Below are positions 16,630 through 25,218 of a stretch of DNA of 64,000 bases, in pieces (position 1 is the first letter of the stretch; each line of letters begins with the position of its first letter). The notes beneath the pieces were generated by a model that saw nothing but the letters and a program-made list of their open reading frames with translations, searched no databases and was not told the DNA's origin. This DNA comes from Paenibacillus oleatilyticus. GTDB taxonomy: Bacteria; Bacillota; Bacilli; Paenibacillales; NBRC-103111. Location: positions 62,001 through 126,000 of the forward strand of contig NZ_JAHNZO010000011.1 in the NCBI RefSeq assembly GCF_018998565.1, in the 5' to 3' direction. Made by a program: the position numbers and the translations under genes.

Positions 16630-18699
16630 ATGTTTAACGGTACGGAAGCGGAAGAGAGACGATATCTTGAGGTCATCGTTGGCAAGCTTCATCAAGCCTT
16701 GAAGGAGATGGACGATAAAGTATCGTCCACTTACGAAGCCGTCATTGAAGCCAAGAAGTACCTTTGGGACAATGCGGCTGTATTGGACCCGGCGGAGCGG
16801 GCGGCGAACCGGGTAGACGTGTCGCTAACCATCGACTTGGGGGAGAAAGCGATCGCCAAGCGCAGGCGAGTTCAAAAATTGCTGCAATCCCCCTATTTTG
16901 GGAGAGTGGACTTCAAGGAGGGGCAGCAAACGAAACCGGATTCGTTCTATATCGGGGTACATTCCTTCACCGAAGAAAACGGCCACGATAATTTGATCTA
17001 CGATTGGCGCTCTCCTGTCGCCAGCATGTTTTATGATTTTGAGGTCGGCCAAGCGTTCTATTCGGCGCCCGTCGGCGAGGTGCATGGCGAGATCAGCCTA
17101 AAGCGGCAGTACAAAATCAATCAAGGCGCGATGGAATACATGATCGAAAGCTCGATGACCATCCATGACGATGTCCTCCAAAAAGAGCTCAGCGGCCCTT
17201 CGAACGAGCGAATGAAAAATATCGTAGCGACGATCCAAAAAGAGCAGAACGCCATCATCCGGAATGAAGCGGCTCACGAGCTGATCATTCAGGGCGTTGC
17301 GGGTTCGGGAAAAACGTCGGTCGCTTTGCACAGGGTTGCCTTTTTATTGTATCGGTACAAGGAAACATTAAGCTCCAGGAATGTCTTGATCATTTCTCCC
17401 AATAAGGTATTCTCCGATTACATCTCGAACGTGCTGCCCGAGCTGGGCGAAGAAAAAATTATGGAAGTGAGCCTGGAAGAACTGGCGGCCAAGGAGCTGT
17501 CGGAAATCGGCAAGTTTCAGACGTTTTACGAACAGGTGTCGGAGCTGCTGGGCGATACTGACGATGAAACGGACGAATCCGTGATCGAACGGATCAAGTT
17601 TAAAGCTACGGCCGAGTTTGTCCGTCAGATGGATGCTTTTATCCAATATGCGGATGAGCAGTACTTCTCGCCTGAGGAGTTGACCGTCGATAAGGTGACG
17701 ATTTCTAAAGAGGCTCTATTCGGCAGTTATCTGGCTTCCGGAAGACTGCCTGTCAAAGCGAGATTGGAGAAGACCGCAGCCCATGTCATGGCCAACTGCA
17801 AAGACGAAGACGGAAATCGGGTCCCCGCAGCAGCTTCCAAAAAAATCAAAACGGCCGTCAAAAAAATGTTCAAATGCCAAGACGTCCTCTCCTTGTATAA
17901 GGAATTTTACCGATATTTGGGCAGGCCTGACATGTTCAAGCTAAAGAAGGGCAAGAAACTGGAATATTCGGATGTATTTCCGCTCCTTTATTTGAAACTT
18001 TATTTTGAGGGAGCGGCGCCGTTCGATTTCGTCAAGCATCTGCTGGTGGATGAGATGCAGGATTATACGCCGATTCAATACGCGGTTTTATCGAAGCTAT
18101 TCAAATGCAAGAAAACGATTTTGGGCGACAGCAGCCAATCCGTGAATCCTTATTCTTCGTCTTCGCTAACCGAAATTAAGAAGGTGTTCCCCGAGGCGGA
18201 CACGGTCGAGCTGTTAAAAAGCTACCGTTCGACCGTTGAAATTACAACGTTTGCCCAGAGGTTAAAGCCAAACAGCAAACTGATCCCGATCGAAAGGCAT
18301 GGCGAGGAGCCGCTCATCCTGCGGTGTCACAGTCCAGAGGATGAAATGAATACGGTAGGGAGGCTGACCGGCGATTTCCTGGCGTCGGAAAATCATTCGC
18401 TCGGGATCATCTGCAAAACGCACGCCCAAGCCGAAGACGTGTACGCGAAGCTGAAGAATAGGGGGCATAAGATTCATTTGCTGGATTTCAATAGCGAGCA
18501 ATTCCATGAAGGTATCGTCGTCACTTATGCGCATTTGGCCAAAGGCTTGGAGTTCGATCAAGTCATCGTGCCGTTTGCAGACGCATCGACATACCGGACG
18601 GAGCTGGATAAAAGCTTGCTCTATATCGCTTGCTCCCGGGCCATGCACAGATTGACGGTGACCTGCGCCGGAGCCATCACTCCTTTTCTAAAACCATAG
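16630..18699 (+). CDS. HelD-like superfamily 1 helicase/ATPase
   Basis: The 689 residues include an N-terminal coiled region (residues 1-60), a conserved block YDWRSPVASMFYD, the Walker A motif GVAGSGKTSVALHR near residue 220, Walker B-like LLVDEMQDYTPIQ, motif III LGDSSQSVNP, motif IV/V VTYAHLAKGLEFDQV and motif VI LLYIACSRAMHRL. The order and the YDWRSPxAxxFYD block match HelD, which removes and recycles RNA polymerase stalled on DNA, rather than UvrD/RecD repair helicases. It is somewhat shorter than typical HelD (about 750-780 residues). GGAGG lies nine bases before ATG. Its own hairpin follows, so it is likely monocistronic. Confidence 0.85.
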   Translation: MFNGTEAEERRYLEVIVGKLHQALKEMDDKVSSTYEAVIEAKKYLWDNAAVLDPAERAANRVDVSLTIDLGEKAIAKRRRVQKLLQSPYFGRVDFKEGQQTKPDSFYIGVHSFTEENGHDNLIYDWRSPVASMFYDFEVGQAFYSAPVGEVHGEISLKRQYKINQGAMEYMIESSMTIHDDVLQKELSGPSNERMKNIVATIQKEQNAIIRNEAAHELIIQGVAGSGKTSVALHRVAFLLYRYKETLSSRNVLIISPNKVFSDYISNVLPELGEEKIMEVSLEELAAKELSEIGKFQTFYEQVSELLGDTDDETDESVIERIKFKATAEFVRQMDAFIQYADEQYFSPEELTVDKVTISKEALFGSYLASGRLPVKARLEKTAAHVMANCKDEDGNRVPAAASKKIKTAVKKMFKCQDVLSLYKEFYRYLGRPDMFKLKKGKKLEYSDVFPLLYLKLYFEGAAPFDFVKHLLVDEMQDYTPIQYAVLSKLFKCKKTILGDSSQSVNPYSSSSLTEIKKVFPEADTVELLKSYRSTVEITTFAQRLKPNSKLIPIERHGEEPLILRCHSPEDEMNTVGRLTGDFLASENHSLGIICKTHAQAEDVYAKLKNRGHKIHLLDFNSEQFHEGIVVTYAHLAKGLEFDQVIVPFADASTYRTELDKSLLYIACSRAMHRLTVTCAGAITPFLKP

Positions 18700-18720
18700 G
18701 TGAGGCCTATGGTTTTTATT
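18690..18720 (+). terminator. Rho-independent terminator of the HelD-like gene
   Basis: AAAACCATAGG and CCTATGGTTTT pair across a short loop and run into TTTATTATA. The left arm overlaps the last codons and stop of the gene. Confidence 0.85.
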
Positions 18721-18732
18721 ATAACAATTGAA

Positions 18733-18761
18733 TTGATTGATGAAAGGGGCGGGATTATACT
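18733..18761 (+). promoter_or_regulatory. SigA-type promoter for the MOSC gene
   Basis: TTGATT, a 17-base spacer and TATACT lie 37 bases upstream of the MOSC start codon. Both hexamers are close to consensus and spacing is ideal. Confidence 0.7.
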
Positions 18762-18798
18762 CTAGTCATGCAGCAAGGTGAAAGTCGGGGTGGTTAAA

Positions 18799-19482
18799 AT
18801 GAAGCCTGTGGAAATCCTTTCGATCAATACGAGCAAGCCGGTAGAAGTGCACTTTAACAATAAAGACGTCTCCACCGGCATTTTCAAGACACCGGTCGAC
18901 GGGGAGCTGTTTTTATCTTGGGTGAATTTCGAGGGGGACGGGCAGGCGGATCTTGTGCATCACGGAGGCAGGGAGAAGGCGGTATGCGTCTATCCTTACG
19001 AGCACTATCCGTTCTGGGAGAAGGAATTGCAAAGAACGTTGGAATACGGCGCATTCGGGGAAAATCTGACGGTTCGGGGACTGCTGGAGGAGGATGTTTG
19101 CATCGGCGATAGGTTTAAGCTTGGCGAAGCGATCGTTCAGGTCAGTCAACCGCGCCAGCCCTGCTACAAGCTGTCTGTACGGTACGGATTGCCCGACATG
19201 CCGCTGAAGGTTCAGGATACGGGGTACACCGGCTTTTATTTCCGCGTGCTGAAAGAAGGGGTCGTATCCCGGCGTGACGGGCTGACACGCATTTTTCCCC
19301 ATCCGAAAGCCGTTTCCGTGGCCTATGCCAACCGGATCATGCACTGTGAGAAGGACCATATCGAGGGCATCAAGAAAATACTGGAAGTCGATGAATTGTC
19401 CGTCAACTGGAGAAGGACATTTCAGAAGCGCCTGGACGGGATCGAAGGGGATACCACGGAAAGACTGACCGGCAATAAATAA
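18799..19482 (+). CDS. MOSC domain protein (YiiM-like)
   Basis: From ATG 18799, 227 residues. The MOSC core is clear: DGQADLVHHGGREKAVCVYP, YGAFGENLTVRGLLE, VCIGDRFKLGEAIVQVSQPR, QPCYKLS with the conserved Cys. YiiM-type MOSC proteins bind molybdenum cofactor and reduce N-hydroxylated bases such as 6-hydroxylaminopurine. The conserved C-terminal helical bundle (residues about 165-225) is present. It lies 33 bases upstream of haem O synthase; a shared transcript is possible but not obviously functional. Confidence 0.9.
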   Translation: MKPVEILSINTSKPVEVHFNNKDVSTGIFKTPVDGELFLSWVNFEGDGQADLVHHGGREKAVCVYPYEHYPFWEKELQRTLEYGAFGENLTVRGLLEEDVCIGDRFKLGEAIVQVSQPRQPCYKLSVRYGLPDMPLKVQDTGYTGFYFRVLKEGVVSRRDGLTRIFPHPKAVSVAYANRIMHCEKDHIEGIKKILEVDELSVNWRRTFQKRLDGIEGDTTERLTGNK

Positions 19483-19515
19483 TATAATACTCTTGAAAAG
19501 GAGGCGCTAGAGGGA

Positions 19516-20382
19516 TTGGCGAGCGTGTGGAAAGACTGGATTTCTGTCATAAAGCCGAGAATTATGACCTCCAACCTGTTTGGCGCGTTTGCCGGATTTT
19601 GTCTTGCTTCGCGGTGGGAGTTCGAATGGCCCGGCTTGGCCTTCATGCTGATGGGGGCGGCATTAACCATTGCGGCGGCCTCGATCGGGAATAATTACTT
19701 GGACCGGTTCCGGGATGTCCACATGGAGCGGACAAGAAACCGGCCGCTGCCCGGCGGACGGCTGAACCCCCGGATCGTAGCGGGGGCCGGAATGGCAGCG
19801 GGCTTGGCCGGCTTGGCCGTTCTGTACGTATTCGTGAATCCGTTAAGCATGGCGCTAGGCTTCGTCGGCATCTTTGTCTACGTAGTGATCTATACGGCAT
19901 GGCTGAAGCCGACGTCGACATGGAGCACATCCGTCGGAGGGATTTCCGGGGCGATGCCGCCCATGATCGGCTACTGCGGGTTTTCCAATGAGTTGAATCT
20001 GGGAGCATGGCTGTTATTTCTTGTCATGTTCTTATGGCAGCCCCCGCATTTTTGGGCGCTTGGGATCTTGAAGAAGGACGAGTACCGGGCGGCGGGCTAT
20101 CCGCTGCTGCCCGTCGTAAAAGGCGTCCGCCGTACCAAATGGCAAATGCTGCCCTATGTCGCAGCTTTATTTCCGGTGACTTATTTGCTGTATGCTCACG
20201 ACCGGGTCGGTGTCGCTTATTTACTGATCTCTATCGTTCTGCTCGGCATTTGGTTTTTGCAATGCCTCAGCGGCTTATTTACGAAGGACGACCGGGGTTG
20301 GGCGAAAGCCAGCTTCAAGTTTTCTCTGTATTATTTAACTTTGTCGTTTTTGATCATTATCGTCGAAACAGCTTGGCGATAG
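19516..20382 (+). CDS. ctaB: Protohaem IX farnesyltransferase (haem O synthase)
   Basis: A 288-residue polytopic membrane prenyltransferase of the UbiA superfamily. The catalytic motif NNYLDRFRDVHMERTRNRPL (residues about 56-75) and the second Asp-rich region near YRAAGYPLLPVVKG are present, with about nine hydrophobic helices. It transfers farnesyl to haem B to make haem O for cytochrome oxidases. The start is TTG 19516 with GGAGG ten bases upstream. In Bacillus ctaB lies with ctaA/ctaCDEF; here it stands apart beside a MOSC gene, so it may be a second copy or a dispersed gene. Confidence 0.92.
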   Translation: MASVWKDWISVIKPRIMTSNLFGAFAGFCLASRWEFEWPGLAFMLMGAALTIAAASIGNNYLDRFRDVHMERTRNRPLPGGRLNPRIVAGAGMAAGLAGLAVLYVFVNPLSMALGFVGIFVYVVIYTAWLKPTSTWSTSVGGISGAMPPMIGYCGFSNELNLGAWLLFLVMFLWQPPHFWALGILKKDEYRAAGYPLLPVVKGVRRTKWQMLPYVAALFPVTYLLYAHDRVGVAYLLISIVLLGIWFLQCLSGLFTKDDRGWAKASFKFSLYYLTLSFLIIIVETAWR

Positions 20383-20417
20383 CCCCCGGAGGCGCTCTGA
20401 ACGCTTGATCGCGCAGT

Positions 20418-21002
20418 CTATAAGAAGATCGAGATTGCGCTGTACAGCAGCAACAATCCCATGGCGATATGAAAGGGCCGTTCATAGTTGGCCAAAAACT
20501 TTTGAAACAACGAACCGAACACCGCCCACATGAACGTGGACAAGAATCCGACAAACGCAAGCAGCATAGAAAAGAGCAGCAAGCTTAGACCGGACTTGTA
20601 GAACGGAATGACGAAGGTGGAGATGGCCGTAATTCCGTACAGAATCCCATTGGGATTAATAAATTGCAAAATAAATCCCGTAAAGAACGAGTTTAACGTG
20701 TCGTTAGCTTGTTCTTTATTTTCCGTTTTACTAGATTTCATAATTTTGAAGGCGAGATAAGCCATATACAGACTCCCCAACAGGTTCATCACAAACTTAA
20801 TCCGCGGGATGTAATTGTACAAAATGAGATTGAAAAAGCTCGACAACAGCATAATGGCAAAAAATCCGACGGTGACGCCAAAAATAAACCGAAATGTTTT
20901 TCGTAGTCCGTGTTGATTCGCGTTGGACATCGCCATGATGTTATTGGGGCCGGGCGTGAAGCTCGTCGCAAGGATGTACGACAGGAAAGGAAGGATAAGC
21001 AT
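20418..21002 (-). CDS. LysE/RhtB family amino acid exporter
   Basis: The start is ATG 21002 (AGAGGTG seven bases upstream), 194 residues, six hydrophobic helices. The N-terminal signature TSFTPGPNNIMAMSNANQHG, then FIFGVTVGFF, and NPNGILYGITAIST match LysE/RhtB translocators, which export amino acids or related metabolites. The divergent flank has three phased repeats that may be its operator. The gene converges on ctaB with only a 35-base gap. Confidence 0.9.
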   Translation of the reverse strand: MLILPFLSYILATSFTPGPNNIMAMSNANQHGLRKTFRFIFGVTVGFFAIMLLSSFFNLILYNYIPRIKFVMNLLGSLYMAYLAFKIMKSSKTENKEQANDTLNSFFTGFILQFINPNGILYGITAISTFVIPFYKSGLSLLLFSMLLAFVGFLSTFMWAVFGSLFQKFLANYERPFHIAMGLLLLYSAISIFL

Positions 21003-21017
21003 CAATCGCACCTCTTA

Positions 21018-21070
21018 TGTATGTTATAGTAAATTAATTGTACGTTATGACATATTTACGTGCGTTATGA
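21018..21070. repeat. Three helically phased direct repeats upstream of the LysE gene
   Basis: TGTATGTTATAG, TGTACGTTATGA and CGTGCGTTATGA recur at 21 and 20 base spacing (two helical turns), immediately upstream of the exporter start on its promoter side. The arrangement is typical of cooperative binding by a regulator, possibly an unlinked LysR or Lrp-type protein. Confidence 0.55.
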
Positions 21071-21167
21071 TTATACAACAAGAATGCGATGTAACACAAT
21101 CGTTATTTCAAGGGAGTTTGTTTGCTTGCGTTTTTTCGCGGTACATGCTATTTTTTAGTTAAATTTG

Positions 21168-21187
21168 TTTATTCAAATTTGAATAAA
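21168..21187. promoter_or_regulatory. Perfect 20-bp palindrome, likely PadR operator
   Basis: TTTATTCAAATTTGAATAAA is fully self-complementary and sits 17 bases before the PadR start codon. PadR repressors usually bind AT-rich palindromes near their own promoter, so this is probably autoregulatory. Confidence 0.7.
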
Positions 21188-21203
21188 AATTGAGGTGACT
21201 GCG

Positions 21204-21734
21204 GTGATCCGCTTAATCGTGCTGGGCATGCTGGCAAGACAATCGATGCACGGCTACGACCTGATTCAGCAGTTGGAGAAAGACCGGGTCGATTTATGGT
21301 CGAATGTACTGCCCGGGTCGATCTATCATGCGCTGCGGCAGCTGGCCAAGGAAGGCTGCGTGCAAATCCGGGATACGGAGAGGAGCGGCAATAAGACGAG
21401 AGCGGTGTACGAAATCACGCCGCAAGGCAGCGAGCTGCTGCTGAGCTTAATCGCAGAGACGATGAGCGTCCCGTCCACCGAATTCCCTTCGGCCTTCTAC
21501 GCGGCTCTGTTCATGCTGGGCCGGCTGCCGAAGAAGGAAGTGATCCGGTGCCTCGATCAGCAGATGGCAGGGCTGGAGCACAAAATTGCGCTTTGGAACA
21601 AGGGTGAGCCGGGTAAAGCGGAGCTATCCGGTAACCCTCGGCTTGTGCGGCAGGTGTTTGCCAACGGCATCGCCCATATGGAGCTGGACCTACAGTTATT
21701 GAAGCAAATTAAACAGGACTTGGAGGAGTCATGA
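21204..21734 (+). CDS. PadR-family transcriptional regulator
   Basis: From GTG 21204 (GAGGT about seven bases upstream), 176 residues. The winged helix reads LIVLGMLARQSMHGYDLIQQ, LPGSIYHALRQLAKEGCVQI and KTRAVYEITPQGSELL, all diagnostic of PadR. The C-terminal helical domain (residues 90-175) is of the longer PadR subfamily. It overlaps the downstream BAAT-type hydrolase by four bases, so it almost certainly controls that gene. PadR proteins typically respond to small hydrophobic or phenolic ligands. Confidence 0.9.
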   Translation: MIRLIVLGMLARQSMHGYDLIQQLEKDRVDLWSNVLPGSIYHALRQLAKEGCVQIRDTERSGNKTRAVYEITPQGSELLLSLIAETMSVPSTEFPSAFYAALFMLGRLPKKEVIRCLDQQMAGLEHKIALWNKGEPGKAELSGNPRLVRQVFANGIAHMELDLQLLKQIKQDLEES

Positions 21735-22984
21735 TGGAACCGGTATGGAGCATCGGGCAGGCGACGAACAGGATCGACGGAACTTTGGAGCTGGGGATCG
21801 GGTATTTAACCCCTGGGCAAAAGATCATGTTGGAAGCATTCGCGCAAGACGATCTGGGGCAGGCGTGGCGTTCCTACGGCATATTTCGGGCCGACGATCA
21901 GGGGACGGTGGATACGGCGAGGACGGCTCCCGAAGAGGGCACCTACAGCGGAATCGATGTGAACGGATTGCTTTGGTCGATGCGTCAGGACGGTTCCGTC
22001 CCCGGTTACTTTATGAAAAGCAGCAGTGCGCCGCATGCGGTCATCTTCCGGTTGTCCTCCGACGGCGTCTTGCTTGGTGAACGCACCGTCGACCTTCATT
22101 TTGTATCCGCCGATGTTCGGGTAACGGAAATTACGGAGCCGTTCGCGGGCAAATATTTTTGCCCCGAGGCTTCGGAACGCGAACCGCTTCCTGCCGTACT
22201 GGTGCTGGGCGGATCGGCCGGCGGCTTGCTATGGTCCGAGCAGATGGCCGCTCTCCTGAGCGCGCATGGCTTCGCGGCGTTGGCGCTGGCCTATTTCGAC
22301 TGGCAGGGCCGCTCGGGCCTGCCGAACCAGCTTGCGGAGGTGCCGCTTGAGGCTGTGGACCGCGCGATGCGCTGGCTGCAGGCGCAGCCGGGGATTGACT
22401 CCGCCAGAGCCGGAGTCATGGGCCTTTCCAAAGGAAGCGAGCTGGCGCTGCTCCACGCTTCCATGCACCCGCAGGCTGTCCGGGCCGTCGTCGGCTATTC
22501 GCCTGCGTCTCATGTATTTGAAGGCATCAGTATCGCGCCTGTCAGCCGCCGATCCTCCTGGACGCACGAAGGCCGGCCGCTTCCGTATCTTCCGTACCCC
22601 GGCGGGCCGAAGAGCTGGACCCCTGCCGAGCTTGCGCAGTTGCGGAAGCTCCACGAGCAGGCGTTGGAGATTTCGACGGACGAGGAGCTGGAAGCGGCCC
22701 GTATCCCGGTGGAAGCGATGCGCGCCCCGGCGCTGCTGATTACGGGCGCGTATGATGCGACATGGCCGGCCGCCGAAATGGCAGAGGGAGTGCTGCAAAC
22801 GCTGAAGAAGTGCGGATACCGCTGGGAAGCGCGTCACGAGCATTTTCCGGAGGCGGGCCATCTCATTGACATTCCGAATCTGCCGGTGACCGCAGAGCAT
22901 GGAGTTCGGGCCGAAGCTGCGGCTGCTGCGGCCCGCGAAGCGTGGCGGACTGTGCTGACCTTTTTGCAGAGACACCTTGCCTGA
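21731..22984 (+). CDS. Acyl-CoA thioesterase/BAAT-family alpha/beta hydrolase
   Basis: The 417-residue protein has a beta-sandwich N-domain (residues about 15-140: SIGQATNRIDGTLELGIGYL, FMKSSSAPHAVIFRLSSDG) and a C-terminal alpha/beta hydrolase domain (VLVLGGSAGGLLWSEQMAA, PGIDSARAGVMGLSKGSELA, ITGAYDATWPAAEM, EAGHLIDIP). This is the bile acid-CoA:amino acid N-acyltransferase/acyl-CoA thioesterase layout. The nucleophile is Ser in GLSKGS, with Asp and His as expected; eukaryotic N-acyltransferases use Cys, so thioesterase or another hydrolase activity is more likely. Translation is coupled to PadR. The ligand-responsive regulator suggests detoxification of an acyl or antibiotic compound. Confidence 0.88.
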   Translation: MMEPVWSIGQATNRIDGTLELGIGYLTPGQKIMLEAFAQDDLGQAWRSYGIFRADDQGTVDTARTAPEEGTYSGIDVNGLLWSMRQDGSVPGYFMKSSSAPHAVIFRLSSDGVLLGERTVDLHFVSADVRVTEITEPFAGKYFCPEASEREPLPAVLVLGGSAGGLLWSEQMAALLSAHGFAALALAYFDWQGRSGLPNQLAEVPLEAVDRAMRWLQAQPGIDSARAGVMGLSKGSELALLHASMHPQAVRAVVGYSPASHVFEGISIAPVSRRSSWTHEGRPLPYLPYPGGPKSWTPAELAQLRKLHEQALEISTDEELEAARIPVEAMRAPALLITGAYDATWPAAEMAEGVLQTLKKCGYRWEARHEHFPEAGHLIDIPNLPVTAEHGVRAEAAAAAAREAWRTVLTFLQRHLA

Positions 22985-23000
22985 TGGGGCAAGGTTATTT
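22974..23000. terminator. Hairpin between BAAT-type gene and quinone reductase
   Basis: ACCTTGCC and GGCAAGGT pair across TGATGG, followed by TATTTCTTATT. It lies at the convergent junction and includes the stop of the BAAT-type gene. Confidence 0.7.
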
Positions 23001-23001
23001 C

Positions 23002-23562
23002 TTATTCATACTCCCGTCCCAACTGATAAGCGCGTTCCAGCAGACTCGCAATATGCTCCTCGGATTCCGACAGGGTGTCGTATAATAGCTCAACCCTGGA
23101 TTCCTGCACTCGGGCGTAGCCGGACACCAGTACATTGAGATAATGCTTCAACGTTCCCTCGCGGTTGTATTTTGACATATGCTCTTGATCCCCGCCGGTC
23201 AGGCAGATCCACAGCACTTTTTTGTTACCCATTTTCCCGAACAGCCCCATGTTCCATACTTTGTCCAAGTACCCTTTAAGCATCGAGGGTACGCTGTACT
23301 GCCATAACGGGAACACGAAAACGAGCGTGTCCGCCGCCGCAATCCGGTCCATTTCCTTGCGAACCTCGGGAGCGTAGATTTTGTCGGGATTGATCCAATC
23401 TTTCTCATCTTCAGCCGTATACAAAGGATTGAATCCGTCGTGGTCCAAGTCCAGCAGATCCACTTCGTGGTTGTTTTGCTTCAAGCCTTCGACAAAACGG
23501 TTCATCACAGCGTGCGTAAGAGAATTTTTGCGGGGGTGAGTGACGGTGACAAGAGCTTTCAT
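23002..23562 (-). CDS. Flavodoxin-fold NAD(P)H oxidoreductase/quinone reductase
   Basis: The 186 residues match the Flavodoxin_2 family (NQO1/MdaB/KefF-like): VTVTHPRKNSLTHAVMNRFV at the FMN/FAD phosphate site, DTLVFVFPLWQYSVPSMLKG for the isoalloxazine, and VLWICLTGGDQEHM. Such enzymes reduce quinones, azo and electrophilic compounds. The divergent HxlR gene 210 bases away is the probable regulator: HxlR-type proteins commonly sense quinones or aldehydes through a cysteine. Confidence 0.9.
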   Translation of the reverse strand: MKALVTVTHPRKNSLTHAVMNRFVEGLKQNNHEVDLLDLDHDGFNPLYTAEDEKDWINPDKIYAPEVRKEMDRIAAADTLVFVFPLWQYSVPSMLKGYLDKVWNMGLFGKMGNKKVLWICLTGGDQEHMSKYNREGTLKHYLNVLVSGYARVQESRVELLYDTLSESEEHIASLLERAYQLGREYE

Positions 23563-23677
23563 GGGTTAACGACCTTCCTTTGTGTCATATTTCCCGGCGG
23601 CTGCTATGGATCACGGTTGACGCGGTAGTCAATGGCCGGTTACAGGTGCTATTATGAGTGATATAAAATATCATGTG

Positions 23678-23709
23678 AAGTACGCACTTCAAAGTACAGT
23701 AGGTACTTT
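23678..23709. promoter_or_regulatory. Probable HxlR operator
   Basis: Two adjacent inverted repeats, GAAGT-ACGC-ACTTC and AAAGTAC-AGTAG-GTACTTT, lie between the divergent quinone reductase and HxlR genes. The shared GTAC/ACTT pattern suggests two regulator dimers covering both promoters. Confidence 0.6.
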
Positions 23710-23772
23710 CAGGTTCTGCAGTATTTTTTTTATACTGATCGTATTATCTTGGGAATTCGGGGGAGTGCTACC

Positions 23773-24141
23773 TTGAAGAAATATCGCATTGGAGTAGAGG
23801 TCACGCTGGAGGTCATCGGGGGAAAATGGAAGAGCATCATCCTGTATCATTTGACAACCGGAAGAAAGCGCACCAACGAGCTGAGAAAATTAATTCCCGC
23901 CATCACCCAAAAAGTGCTGACGCAGCAGCTTCGCGAGCTCGAAAAGGATGGCATCGTCAACCGGACCGTTTATTATGAAATTCCGCCTAAAGTGGAGTAT
24001 GAGCTTAGCGAATACGGCTTGAGCTTGAAAACGGTGCTGGACAGCTTCTGTATGTGGGGAGAAAATCATTTGGACAAAGTGTATGGAGACAAATCGGCCG
24101 TCTTGGAGTGCTGGCCGGACGATGCTTATGAGCACATTTAA
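23773..24141 (+). CDS. HxlR-family transcriptional regulator
   Basis: From TTG 23773 (GGGGGAG seven bases upstream), 122 residues: the HxlR winged helix is VTLEVIGGKWKSIILYHLTT, NELRKLIPAITQKVLTQQLR, ELEKDGIVNRTVYYEIPPKV. A Cys in SFCMWGENH and another in LECWPDD could be redox or electrophile sensors. No N-terminal Cys typical of the HypR type is present. It is divergent from the quinone reductase with two inverted repeats between them. Confidence 0.88.
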   Translation: MKKYRIGVEVTLEVIGGKWKSIILYHLTTGRKRTNELRKLIPAITQKVLTQQLRELEKDGIVNRTVYYEIPPKVEYELSEYGLSLKTVLDSFCMWGENHLDKVYGDKSAVLECWPDDAYEHI

Positions 24142-24547
24142 CGACAGTACCGTGCGGCAATGGAGAGCCAGGGTCGCCTATATCGCGGCCGTTTTCGCCG
24201 CCATGGCATTGGGCTTAGGGTCCAGAGCGTTCGCCGACCGGCTGCCGGTCTTTGTGGCAGAGCATGTTGGCGATGCCTTGTGGGCCTGCATGATCTACTT
24301 CGGTTTTCGCGCCTGCTTTGCGCATAGGAAGATCTCATTCGCGCTGTGGTGCAGCCTTGCCTTTTGCTTTGCGATCGAGTTCAGCCAGCTGTATCAGGCC
24401 GATTGGATCAATCAGATCCGGGCGACAACTCTTGGGGCTCTGGTATTGGGAAAAGGCTTTTTGGCGGCGGACCTCGTCCGGTATAGCGCGGGAATTGCCG
24501 TCTCTTCCCTGCTCGACGTTGCTTGGCCCTGGCGCAAGCGCTCGTGA
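24122..24547 (+). CDS. DUF2809 family membrane protein
   Basis: About 141 residues from ATG 24122, overlapping the HxlR end by 20 bases, with a weak ribosome binding site. Four hydrophobic helices: YIAAVFAAMALGLGSR, DALWACMIYFGFRACF, ALWCSLAFCFAIEFSQL, and ALVLGKGFLAADLVRYSAG. The ALWACMIYF, FAIEFSQLYQ and RATTLGALVLGKGF elements match DUF2809. Function unknown; the overlap implies co-expression with HxlR. Confidence 0.8.
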   Translation: MLMSTFNDSTVRQWRARVAYIAAVFAAMALGLGSRAFADRLPVFVAEHVGDALWACMIYFGFRACFAHRKISFALWCSLAFCFAIEFSQLYQADWINQIRATTLGALVLGKGFLAADLVRYSAGIAVSSLLDVAWPWRKRS

Positions 24548-24655
24548 TTATGGCGGATGTCCGATTTGTTCAATCTTTTGGCTGCCGGATGAGTTACAAT
24601 ACCGGTATGGCTTGTTAAAGCCGAGACGCCAACCGAAAGGAGAACGTGATACACA

Positions 24656-25054
24656 ATGACCCTGCTGTCTTCCAAAACAATAAGCATATCCATTGAGCGC
24701 CGGCCCGAAGAGGTGTACGATTATATAACGAACCCGGTGAATTTTCCGGAATGGGTAACGTCCTTTGTGCAATCGATCCGGAGATCGGGAGAGGACTGGA
24801 TCGTCGAAACGACGGAAGCTCCGATCACGCTCAAGTTCGTGGACAACAACGATTACGGCGTGGCGGATCATTGGGTAACCGTCGCCACCGGACAAACGAT
24901 CCTGAATCCGATGCGGGTCGTTCCCAACGGCTCTGGCTGCGAGGTGGTCTTCACGGCGTTCCGGCAGCCCGGGATGTCGGACGAAAGCTTCGCGAACGAT
25001 ACGGCGATGATCGAGAGCGACTTACGAACGTTAAAGCGGATCATGGAAAAGTAA
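24656..25054 (+). CDS. SRPBCC (START/Bet v1-like) domain protein
   Basis: The 132 residues begin with TISISIERRPEEVYDYITNP, the typical first strand and helix of the SRPBCC/polyketide-cyclase superfamily, followed by FPEWVTSFVQSIRR and the final long helix (MIESDLRTLKRIM). These proteins bind hydrophobic ligands in a helix-grip fold. AAGGAGAACG precedes ATG. No partner gene is evident. Confidence 0.85.
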   Translation: MTLLSSKTISISIERRPEEVYDYITNPVNFPEWVTSFVQSIRRSGEDWIVETTEAPITLKFVDNNDYGVADHWVTVATGQTILNPMRVVPNGSGCEVVFTAFRQPGMSDESFANDTAMIESDLRTLKRIMEK

Positions 25055-25072
25055 TTTTTTGAACGGGAGATA

Positions 25073-25115
25073 ACCGCCCATCGATGGCATGATGCGTCGA
25101 GGAGCGGTTTTTCTT
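25073..25115 (+). terminator. Terminator after the SRPBCC gene
   Basis: AACCGC and GCGGTT pair around a long inner loop that itself contains ATCGATGGCATGAT-type partial pairing, and TTTTTCTTTTT follows. The stem base is short but the T tract is good. Confidence 0.6.
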
Positions 25116-25218
25116 TTTGGTTCATTAGGCAGGAAAACCGAATCATAAGGAGAAACTTTCCATATGGTATATATAGTTGAAAGTGCTGAGATGATTAAAT
25201 AGGCGAGGGGTTTTTATT

